Source: Alishewanella jeotgali KCTC 22429
GTDB lineage: Bacteria; Pseudomonadota; Gammaproteobacteria; Enterobacterales; Alteromonadaceae
DNA: 64,000 bases
Assembly: GCF_000245735.1 (NCBI RefSeq)
Contig: NZ_AHTH01000005.1
Coordinates: 124,001 to 188,000, forward strand
Reading direction: 5' to 3'
Shown: positions 1 through 6,872 of the stretch, one piece after another
Numbering within the stretch: the first letter of the stretch is position 1
How the letters are laid out: each line of letters opens with the position of its first letter
Notes under the pieces: generated by a model
The model's input: the letters and a program-made list of their open reading frames with translations, nothing else
The model's database searches: none
Told to the model about the DNA's origin: nothing
Translations under genes and position numbers: made by a program

Positions 1-3000
1 GTAATTTCACCTCGGAGTAACCGGCGCTATCCAGCAACAGTTTTACTTCCTTTAACTGCTCCCGGCTTAAGTCACGCGGCTTATTTACTACCACCGCCAG
101 CGCAGCCGATTGGTTAAGCTGGCCTTTAATAAACTGATTAAAGCTCTCTAAGTAATCTTCTGGCTTTTCGTATTCACCATAGCTTTGCTTGCGTTCTTTA
201 AGCTCGTCATGGTGATCCGACAATACCGGCTGATACACTGAGCCGACCAGGCTGTTTACTTCATTCAGCTGGTTTAACAGCCCGCTGTGTTGCTGAATAA
301 ACTGCGCCGCCTGAGTGGGCCCAAGTTGGCGTAAATGGGTATGCAGGCTTTTCGGCTCGACACCCCACAAGTCTTGTAGTTCAGTAAGCTTTTGCTTCAG
401 AGCCGGTTTGCTATCGGCTTTATTTTCGGCTTTACGCAGCACCCGCATCACTTTTTGGCTTAGCTGGCTAAGCACCACATCAGCATAGCTTTCGCCTTGC
501 TGCTCACCGGGGCTGGCTAACGCCTGTTGTAGTTTATCCGGTGTGGTCAGCTCGTCCACCAACTGCTCTAACGTGATGTTAGGGTCTTTCACCAGCGGCT
601 TCATGGTGTTCACATCTTGCAGTGCGGCGTAAATATCTACCGGGTCGTAAATGCGAAATACCGTTTTACCAATGTCGTCACAACGGCGGGTGGCACGACC
701 AATCATTTGCTCGTACAAAATGCGCGATTTAACCCGGCGCATAAACACCAGGTTGCAGATGGTTGGCACATCAATACCGGTGGTGAGTAAGTCGACCGTT
801 ATAGCGATATTGGGGTAACGCTCGTTCTTGTACTGCCGGATAAGCTGCTCAACCTTATCACTTTGGCCGGTAATTTTGGCCACCGCCGCCTGGTTATAGT
901 CGCCGTTGTACATGGCTTTAAAGGCGTCATCTAACAGGCGCTTTACCATATCAGCGTGTAAATCGGTGGCGCAGAAGATCATGGTCTTCTCGTCACCAAA
1001 AGGATCCAGCTCTTTGGCTAACTGCTGGCAAATCACCCGGTTAAAGTTCTCGTTTATTACCCGGCGGTTAAAGGCTTCAACATCAAAGTTAAGTTCGTCT
1101 TCCAGATCCGCTGATTCAATCTCACCCGTGTGGGTGTTAATGGCACTGACCTTGGCGCCCTTTTCAAACTTAATGCCATTTTGGCTAAGCAAGGTTTCAA
1201 AACGGATGGGCGGCTCGTGGTCAATCAACCAGTCATCAGCTACGGCTTCACGGTAGGAATAGGTATATACCGGTTTACCAAAGATCTCGCTGGTATGCTT
1301 GGCTGGAGTCGCGGTAAGCGCCACTTTAAAGGCATCGAAGTAGTCCAGCACACGGCGGTAACTCGACAAATATTGGCTGGCATCACGAGTGGCCAGCTCG
1401 CCTTCGGTCATCTCTTGATCCAAGGTATAACCGCGGTGCGCTTCATCGACAATAATACAATCAAACTGATCCAGTGCTGGCGGGTTATCGCTCATAAAGA
1501 TACGTTTTACCATCGCCTGCACAGTGGCAACCTGAATGCGGGTTTCAGCCTCTGCCGCCATATCGCCCAGATCAGCGATATTGTATATCTTAAAGAGGGT
1601 ATGGTTTTGCTCTAGCTTTGCTTCGTTAAAGGCATCTAATGCTTGCTGGCCCAAAGCGGTACGGTCAACCAAAAACAAAATACGTTTAAAGCGTTCGGCT
1701 TTTAAAAAGCGATACATTAAACCAATGATGGTGCGGGTTTTACCAGTGCCGGTCGCCATCGCCAGCAACGCGGAACGACGGTTTTCGGCAAGCGCCGTTT
1801 CTACCGCTTCAATAGCTTTTTGCTGGTACGGCCTTACTTTTAAGTAACCAAAAGGCTCTTGCTTAAGCTGCTGTTCGGCTTGCGCCTTGCTGCGTTTTAG
1901 CAGATCCAGCAAGCCTTCCGGTGTGTGAAAACTCTGCAACGCGCGCTTTAGGTTGCTCTGCTCGCGTACATCACGAAACCAGGTGCCCGATTGTTCAGCC
2001 AGTTGCGGCACATATGGCCGACCATTACAGGAATAGACAAAGGGCACTTTGTAATGGCCATCGTGACTATCCGGCCAGGCCACGGTTAAGCCTGCCAGCT
2101 CCCAGGCACCGGTTAGCGGCGATACCACATTAAAACCCCGGCTATAGCGTTCAGCCTGGTCGATTTTACCGGCCACATTGACGTTTTCTTTTTTCGCTTC
2201 GACTACCGCTATCGGCGTTAACCCGCAAAACAGCGCGTAATCGGCACGACCACCTTCGCCGTTTAATTTGGTTGGCCACTCGGCAATTGCTTTGTTTTTG
2301 CCTTTCTCTGGCCGACAACCTTTTTGAAAGGTTAACTCCTGCGTATCAACATCCCAACCGGCATCTCGTAGCTGCTGATCGATCAGAATACGAGTAAGTT
2401 CTTCATTAAGGGTAATATACTGGCTGGCCGCCTGCGTTTTTTGCTTAACGCTACTTTGTTGCTTGGCCACATCGTCACTGGCTTGGGTGGCAATTTGCTG
2501 CTGCAACTGCTGGATCTTCGCTTCATATTCTTGCTGCTGTTGCTTTAATGCCGCTTCGTGCAACGCCGCTTGCTGCGCCAACTGTTTGGCTTCTTCATCC
2601 ATTGCCAAGGCTAAGGCTTCATACTCTGCCTTTTCTTTCGCAACCAGCTCATGTAGTTGCTGGCTGCTATCGAGCTGCACATTTGCCTGGTTTAAATCGG
2701 CTTTTAGCTTTTCTATATCTTGCTGCAGTTGACGCAGCTGGCTGCTAGGGTCGTTCGGTGCAATAAAAGGCCCGGCTTTAAATTGGGTACCGGCCTTACC
2801 AAAGGCCTGATGAAACCACACCGCTAACGCCCGGGCGACTTTTAAACCGTCTAAGGCCTCTTTGTGTTGGGTTTTAAACTGGTGGGTAGCTTTATTGCCT
2901 TCAATACGCAATATATGAAACAGCTCGCGCACACTGGGATCAAACCCCAGCTCGCGATTAAGCTTGTAAAGTAAGTCTGCTTGTGTGGTTTGCTCGTCAA

Positions 3001-3190
3001 AAGCAACGCCGGAGCGCGCAGCCACTTCCTGCGCTATCGCTTCAGCAAATTGGCGCAATTTAATTAAAGTAGTATTAGGGTCTGCGCTAAAGGCACGCTC
3101 AGCACTTTGCGCCAACTGCAAAAACAGCGGATCGTATTCGTTTAGAAAAACAAAATTAGACTGGTTGGCAGTTAAAACCGGCTGCGTCAT
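1..3190 (-). CDS. hsdR: Type I restriction endonuclease R subunit (HsdR), 3' end outside window
   Basis: ATP-dependent translocase and nuclease subunit of a type I restriction-modification complex. Reading the minus strand from the ATG at 3190 gives one open frame to the window edge (over 1,060 residues), so the C-terminus is missing. Visible order: an N-terminal DUF4145-like helical region (about 20-110), a Gln-rich coiled coil (about 150-250), the PD-(D/E)xK nuclease with D317 and E331-A-K333, then the SF2 motor with Walker A TGTGKT (about 480), DEAH at 582-585, motif III TATPAKH and motif VI QMIGRATRR (about 830). Length and order fit EcoEI-like HsdR proteins. The M and S subunits are not in the window and may lie beyond the left edge. 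A broken integrase and an XRE regulator sit just upstream, an arrangement typical of accessory defence regions. Confidence 0.95.
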   Translation of the reverse strand, partial: MTQPVLTANQSNFVFLNEYDPLFLQLAQSAERAFSADPNTTLIKLRQFAEAIAQEVAARSGVAFDEQTTQADLLYKLNRELGFDPSVRELFHILRIEGNKATHQFKTQHKEALDGLKVARALAVWFHQAFGKAGTQFKAGPFIAPNDPSSQLRQLQQDIEKLKADLNQANVQLDSSQQLHELVAKEKAEYEALALAMDEEAKQLAQQAALHEAALKQQQQEYEAKIQQLQQQIATQASDDVAKQQSSVKQKTQAASQYITLNEELTRILIDQQLRDAGWDVDTQELTFQKGCRPEKGKNKAIAEWPTKLNGEGGRADYALFCGLTPIAVVEAKKENVNVAGKIDQAERYSRGFNVVSPLTGAWELAGLTVAWPDSHDGHYKVPFVYSCNGRPYVPQLAEQSGTWFRDVREQSNLKRALQSFHTPEGLLDLLKRSKAQAEQQLKQEPFGYLKVRPYQQKAIEAVETALAENRRSALLAMATGTGKTRTIIGLMYRFLKAERFKRILFLVDRTALGQQALDAFNEAKLEQNHTLFKIYNIADLGDMAAEAETRIQVATVQAMVKRIFMSDNPPALDQFDCIIVDEAHRGYTLDQEMTEGELATRDASQYLSSYRRVLDYFDAFKVALTATPAKHTSEIFGKPVYTYSYREAVADDWLIDHEPPIRFETLLSQNGIKFEKGAKVSAINTHTGEIESADLEDELNFDVEAFNRRVINENFNRVICQQLAKELDPFGDEKTMIFCATDLHADMVKRLLDDAFKAMYNGDYNQAAVAKITGQSDKVEQLIRQYKNERYPNIAITVDLLTTGIDVPTICNLVFMRRVKSRILYEQMIGRATRRCDDIGKTVFRIYDPVDIYAALQDVNTMKPLVKDPNITLEQLVDELTTPDKLQQALASPGEQQGESYADVVLSQLSQKVMRVLRKAENKADSKPALKQKLTELQDLWGVEPKSLHTHLRQLGPTQAAQFIQQHSGLLNQLNEVNSLVGSVYQPVLSDHHDELKERKQSYGEYEKPEDYLESFNQFIKGQLNQSAALAVVVNKPRDLSREQLKEVKLLLDSAGYSEVKL

Positions 3191-3286
3191 AATCCCTCAT
3201 CGCAAGCTGATGATTTATCTTTAAATATTAAAGATAAGTTTGTACCACTTGTAGCAACCTAAGGCAATAATCTAACACACATGTTC

Positions 3287-3758
3287 TTAGAGGAAATCCA
3301 AATACTCTTTAGCTTTATTTTGCACCAAATGGCCATAGTGTTTGATGGTGGTTTGAATATTGGTATGTGCCATCAACTTAGATACCGTCAACAAATCTGC
3401 GCCTTTGGCAATTAACTGGCTAGCAAAGTTATGCCGCAAAGTGTACAAGTTCAGGTTATCCGGTAAACCGGCTAACTCACGAATTTTCGCCCAGGGCTTT
3501 TGCATGGCTTTTTTATCCAGACGCTTACCGGTAACTAGTGATGGAAACACTAGGCCTCTGATGGGATTAGCGTTTTGAATATGCCAAGCTTTTAGATAGC
3601 ACAGCTCTTTTCACTGCATAGTTAAGCATTGTTTTAAGCGCACCATATACCCGTTGAATGGTATCGTGCGCTAAACCCTCGGCCTCTTTACCCTCAATAC
3701 ACACAGTAATAGTGTTGATCTGGGCCGGTAACAACAACGGGGAGCTGGGACTGCTCAT
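3287..3758 (-). pseudogene. Tyrosine recombinase (phage-type integrase) remnant, frameshifted and internally deleted
   Basis: Two minus-strand frames together resemble an integrase. The upstream piece (3567-3758) has the end of a SAM-like core-binding domain (TIQRVYGALKTMLNYAVKR). The downstream piece (3287-3550) carries the catalytic C-terminus: LYTLRHNFASQL with the R-x-x-H arginine and histidine, LMAHTN, and the nucleophile region IKHYGHL. They are in different frames, and the central part that should hold the first catalytic arginine and the beta-strand lysine is absent, so about 100-150 residues seem to be deleted. The first ATG overlaps the stop of the XRE gene upstream (ATGA), so the remnant was probably co-transcribed with it. 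It is unlikely to be active. Confidence 0.75.
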
Positions 3759-4015
3759 TGTTCATGCTCCGAGAACAAGGTATCCAGTTCATCCCAATCC
3801 GGCAGACGGTGTTGTTTAGGGGTAACTTCAAACGTCAGATCCAACGCATCCAGCACCCGTTCAAAAATATCAAAGGAACCGCTAAAGCGGCCATTTTCAA
3901 TCTCGGAGATGGTTGATTTATGAATACCTGTTCGTCCGGACAACGCCTGTTGGGTATAGCCAAGGGCGGTTCTGCTTGCACGTATTGTTTTACCAATTGC
4001 TACTCGGGTTGCCAT
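3755..4015 (-). CDS. XRE-family (HipB-like) transcriptional regulator
   Basis: Small DNA-binding repressor of 86 residues with one helix-turn-helix domain (about 7-60): IGKTIRASRTALGYTQQAL, then HKSTISEIENGRFSG as the recognition helix region. A short acidic tail follows (DWDELDTLFSEHEQ). I start it at the ATG at 4015, which has GGAGG seven bases upstream; an upstream in-frame start at 4048 would run through the operator. The tail and size resemble HipB/antitoxin-type regulators, but the gene downstream is an integrase remnant and no HipA-like toxin is seen. Two matching palindromes upstream suggest autoregulation. Confidence 0.85.
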   Translation of the reverse strand: MATRVAIGKTIRASRTALGYTQQALSGRTGIHKSTISEIENGRFSGSFDIFERVLDALDLTFEVTPKQHRLPDWDELDTLFSEHEQ

Positions 4016-4027
4016 AACACCCTCCAG

Positions 4028-4085
4028 TGTTCGCCAATTAGCAAACATTATAGGCCTATTCTACAATGTTTGCCATATAGCAAAC
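4028..4085. promoter_or_regulatory. Pair of palindromic operators upstream of the XRE gene
   Basis: Two related inverted repeats lie directly upstream of the XRE start: TGTTCGCCAATTAGCAAACA at 4028-4047 and GTTTGCCATATAGCAAAC at 4068-4085. Both have half-sites GTTTGC / GCAAAC around a six-base A/T-rich centre, and the centres are 39 bp apart, about four helical turns. The proximal copy lies just upstream of the ribosome-binding site. Cooperative autorepression is an inference. Confidence 0.65.
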
Positions 4086-4372
4086 TTTTCTCGTCGTAAT
4101 ACCTGCTTGCTATATCAACACTCGCCGCTCATAGCTGCCCCCCTCCCAATTAGTCAGCATCAAAATATTTCAACTTTGCCAAAATCAAGCTGTTTGGATA
4201 CGAATACCCAAACCGCGATCAGTAACACCCTAGTTGCAATGTTTAGCCTTTAACTCTATTGGCAGCCAGCAAGATAGTCTCCAGGCACCCCCACCATCAA
4301 CAGCGCCACCGACTTCAGTATCTGGCTGAACGGACAACACTGCCTGCGAGCTAGCCAACTTTGCTCGTCATT
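4086..4372. other. Intergenic stretch without recognised gene
   Basis: About 290 bases between the XRE operator region and the stop of the dioxygenase gene. I see no convincing open frame, structured RNA or repeat. It probably holds the outer part of the XRE promoter and decayed sequence at the edge of the accessory segment. Confidence 0.5.
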
Positions 4373-5197
4373 CTAACCAAACCGAAATGCTGACAACTGG
4401 GTGCGCAGCACATTTTCTGAATACACTTTACGGCCACTGGCCGCGCCGGCGGCTCCGGCAACAACCATTAGCGGCAGCAAATGCTCTTCGGCCCCGCGTG
4501 GATGGCAATCTATGGCATGGGGCGCCGTTTGCCACTGCTGCAACAGGGCATAGCGTGTTAGCGGCTCGGCTTGCACGGCATCGGTTAACCAGCGGTCAAA
4601 GATCTCTGAGGGCGCGGTATAGCGCGGATCGCCATAGCCACGCATATTATGAAAACTCATGCCACTGCCAATAATTAGTACGCCCTGCTCTCGCAGCGGC
4701 GCCAATGCCGCGCCAAGCTGAAGGTGCGCTGAGGCATCCAGGCCGCGTTGCAGTGACAGCTGTACTACCGGGATCTCTGCCTTAGCAAACATCAGTTTTA
4801 ACGGGATAAAAACGCCATGGTCAAAACCGCGGCTCTGCTCCAGGCGGCTGGGTAAACGCGCTGCGCTAATCCGTTCGGCAATCGCCGCCGCCAGCTCAGG
4901 TGCGCCGGGAGCCGGATATGTCAGCTGATAAGTTGATTCCGGAAAACCAAAATAGTCGTAAATTAAATCGGGGTTGGCCGCAGCGGTCAGCGCAAAGGCG
5001 TCATCCTGCCAGTGTGCCGAAATCAGCAGAATGGCTTTTGGCGGTGCCGGTAAATCAGACTCGATACCGCGTAAAAACGCCGCCATCTGCTGCCAGGTAT
5101 GGACCGGGTTCCAGTTCATAAAGAAACAGGGGCCGGCGCCATGTGGAATAAAATAGGCCGGTTGCGTTAGCGGCGAATCAGGCATTGCTTCAGACAT
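4373..5197 (-). CDS. LigB-family extradiol ring-cleavage dioxygenase (DODA/YgiD type)
   Basis: A 274-residue class III extradiol dioxygenase, the family that opens catechol rings such as DOPA using a non-haem metal. Visible metal-site elements are H19 in IPHGAGP, H62 in LISAHWQ and a C-terminal histidine in AEEHLLPL; GFDHGVFIPLKLM and IGSGMSFHNMRG are further family signatures. The start at 5197 follows AGGAG at good spacing. It is divergent from a LysR gene about 100 bp away, which probably regulates it. Substrate is not deducible; YgiD homologues act on L-DOPA, but the related enzymes also include those induced by aromatic stress. Confidence 0.9.
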   Translation of the reverse strand: MSEAMPDSPLTQPAYFIPHGAGPCFFMNWNPVHTWQQMAAFLRGIESDLPAPPKAILLISAHWQDDAFALTAAANPDLIYDYFGFPESTYQLTYPAPGAPELAAAIAERISAARLPSRLEQSRGFDHGVFIPLKLMFAKAEIPVVQLSLQRGLDASAHLQLGAALAPLREQGVLIIGSGMSFHNMRGYGDPRYTAPSEIFDRWLTDAVQAEPLTRYALLQQWQTAPHAIDCHPRGAEEHLLPLMVVAGAAGAASGRKVYSENVLRTQLSAFRFG

Positions 5198-5240
5198 CAG
5201 TAAAAGCTCCTGTGGTAAAGTTGCACCAGTTTAGCCTGTT

Positions 5241-5290
5241 ACTGATATGATTATAACAAGCAAAAATGAACAACTGTTTTTACTATCAGT
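5241..5290. promoter_or_regulatory. Divergent intergenic region, candidate LysR site
   Basis: The 102-bp gap between the dioxygenase and lysR contains an inverted repeat of ACTGATA (5241-5247) and TATCAGT (5284-5290). Its position between the divergent starts fits a LysR autoregulatory region, but the spacing is wide and binding is an inference. Confidence 0.35.
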
Positions 5291-5299
5291 GAGAAATAA

Positions 5300-6193
5300 A
5301 TGTTAGATCGCTTAACCAGTATGCAAATTTTTGTTGAGGCAGCCAGTCTTGGTAGCTTGTCTGCGGCTGGGCGGGCACTAAAATTATCACCGGCGATGGC
5401 GAGCAAATATCTGGATGCGCTGGAAAATCGCTTAGGTGTAAAGCTGCTGCACCGCTCCACCCGCCAATTACGACTCACTGACGCCGGTGAAGATTATTTG
5501 GGCTCGTGCCGGCGTATTTTGCAGCAGGTGGCAGAAGCCGATGCCGAAATCACCGCCCTTAGCAGTGAAGCCATTGGCCTGCTGCGGATGAATATTCCGT
5601 TATCTTTCGGTGCGCATTATATTGCCCCACTACTACCAGAATTTAGCCAGCGTTATCCGCTGGTTGAAATTGAGCTGGGGCTTAGTGATCAGCAGCAGGA
5701 TATTTTAGCCGGCGGCTGGGATCTGGCGGTGCGTATTGGCCAGCTAAGCGACAGCAATTTAAAAAGCCGTGGCCTGGGGAATTGCCCGATGCGCCTTTGT
5801 GCGGCGCCGGCCTACCTACAGCGCTACGGTACGCCACAGCACAGTAGCGAATTAGCCCGGCATAATTGTCTCAGTTATACCTTGTCGGCAATGCAGCGCA
5901 GCGGCAACTGGGCATTTGGCAGACAGGGCGAGCACAAGGTGAACGTGAAAGGCAACTTACAGGCAAATAGCGGTGACGCCCTGCTCGCCGCAGCCATTGG
6001 TGGCCAGGGCATTATTTATCAGCCGGATTTTATTGTGCGTCAGGCGCTGGCCAGCGGCCAACTACAGGAAATCAGACTAGAGCTGCCGAATATCGATCTG
6101 GGTGGCTTACATATTTTATTTCACCCCAGCCGCAGTCAACCGGCCAAAGTGCGGGCAATGATTGATTTTTTAGTGGCGAAACTCGCAACTTAA
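5300..6193 (+). CDS. LysR-family transcriptional regulator
   Basis: Full-length 297-residue LysR regulator. The N-terminal winged helix (residues 1-60) reads MLDRLTSMQIFVEAASLGSL, AAGRALKLSPAMASKYLDAL and ENRLGVKLLHRSTRQLRLTD. The effector domain spans about 90-295 with the usual GLLRMNIPLSFG start. It belongs to the large group of LysR proteins that regulate a divergent oxidoreductase. The dioxygenase at 4373-5197 is the obvious candidate target. The ligand is unknown. Confidence 0.93.
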   Translation: MLDRLTSMQIFVEAASLGSLSAAGRALKLSPAMASKYLDALENRLGVKLLHRSTRQLRLTDAGEDYLGSCRRILQQVAEADAEITALSSEAIGLLRMNIPLSFGAHYIAPLLPEFSQRYPLVEIELGLSDQQQDILAGGWDLAVRIGQLSDSNLKSRGLGNCPMRLCAAPAYLQRYGTPQHSSELARHNCLSYTLSAMQRSGNWAFGRQGEHKVNVKGNLQANSGDALLAAAIGGQGIIYQPDFIVRQALASGQLQEIRLELPNIDLGGLHILFHPSRSQPAKVRAMIDFLVAKLAT

Positions 6194-6240
6194 AGCTTGG
6201 TAACTGACTGGCAAGACTATCGTTTTATCCAAAAGCAAAA

Positions 6241-6265
6241 AGGGCCGCTGCGTTGCAGAGGCCCT
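6241..6265 (-). terminator. Rho-independent terminator of the cold-shock gene
   Basis: Hairpin AGGGCC-g-CTGC-gtt-GCAG-a-GGCCCT. Read on the minus strand it is followed by TTTTTGCTTTT, about 60 bases after the csp stop. On the plus strand it follows lysR and may serve that gene too, although the T-tract there is weaker. Confidence 0.75.
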
Positions 6266-6323
6266 ATTGTGTTGTTCCTTTGCCAGCAGCAAAACTTACT
6301 GGCTCAGAGCAGGCGATTAAGCC

Positions 6324-6533
6324 TTACATCACAGAAATTTTTGATGCTTGTGGGCCTTTTTGGCCGGCCGTTACGGTAAATTGCACCCGTTGGCCTTCTT
6401 GCAGTGATTTAAAACCACCGCTTAAGATTTCGCTGAAATGAGCAAAAACGTCAGGACCTGACGCTTGTTCAATAAAACCAAAGCCTTTAGCTTCGTTAAA
6501 CCATTTTACGGTGCCGGTAGTTGGAGTAGACAT
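6324..6533 (-). CDS. CspA-family cold-shock protein
   Basis: A 69-residue single-domain OB-fold RNA chaperone. RNP1 is KGFGFIEQ and RNP2 is VFAHFSEI, and the N-terminus [13 protein letters not shown] is classical. I start it at MSTPTTG (6533) because this gives the standard family length; the open frame extends six codons further without family similarity. CspA-type genes often have long structured 5' leaders. The next 300 bases upstream are noncoding, which fits this, but the leader end cannot be placed from sequence alone. Confidence 0.93.
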   Translation of the reverse strand: MSTPTTGTVKWFNEAKGFGFIEQASGPDVFAHFSEILSGGFKSLQEGQRVQFTVTAGQKGPQASKISVM

Positions 6534-6872
6534 AAGAGTTACCTGTATCAATTAATTAAAGTGCCTGCGACGAGGCGATAGTGCTGCAAGAGATGTTTAA
6601 ACTTATGAATACAGGAAAGGGTACTAAACGGCAGTAACATTCAAGGTTTGCATAAATAATGAACAAGCTAATTAAGCCTGAGCAGTGTATCGGTTTAAAC
6701 CAGGATGTCAAAGCTTATTGTATAAATATTGAGAATAAAAATTAAATGTTCTGCTATTAACCACCGCCGTCTCCAACGCCAATAAACTACCCAAGGAAAG
6801 CTGTATGCCTGTTGCAGTTTACACCAAGCGCCAACAAGGGTTGGCGCTGCTGTTAATGATGTTAACTAGTGC
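6534..6872. other. Noncoding gap: csp upstream region and 3' hairpin of the S9 peptidase gene
   Basis: About 340 bases without a gene. The left part is the upstream region and probable leader of the cold-shock gene. At 6827-6848 is a perfect 9-bp inverted repeat AGCGCCAAC / GTTGGCGCT with a four-base loop, about 25 bases past the S9 peptidase stop. It has no clear T-tract, so it is either a weak terminator or an mRNA 3' stabiliser. Confidence 0.5.

Noticed and set aside
906-3224. Several plus-strand open frames in the first 3.2 kb
   Set aside because: They are shadows of the single long minus-strand hsdR frame, whose motifs are clear. Their translations are Ser/Cys-rich and lack family features.
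3755-4015. XRE gene as HipB antitoxin of a HipBA pair
   Set aside because: No HipA-like kinase follows; the next frame is an integrase remnant.
4086-4372. Possible short gene in the gap next to the dioxygenase
   Set aside because: No frame with a start, ribosome-binding site and plausible composition was found.
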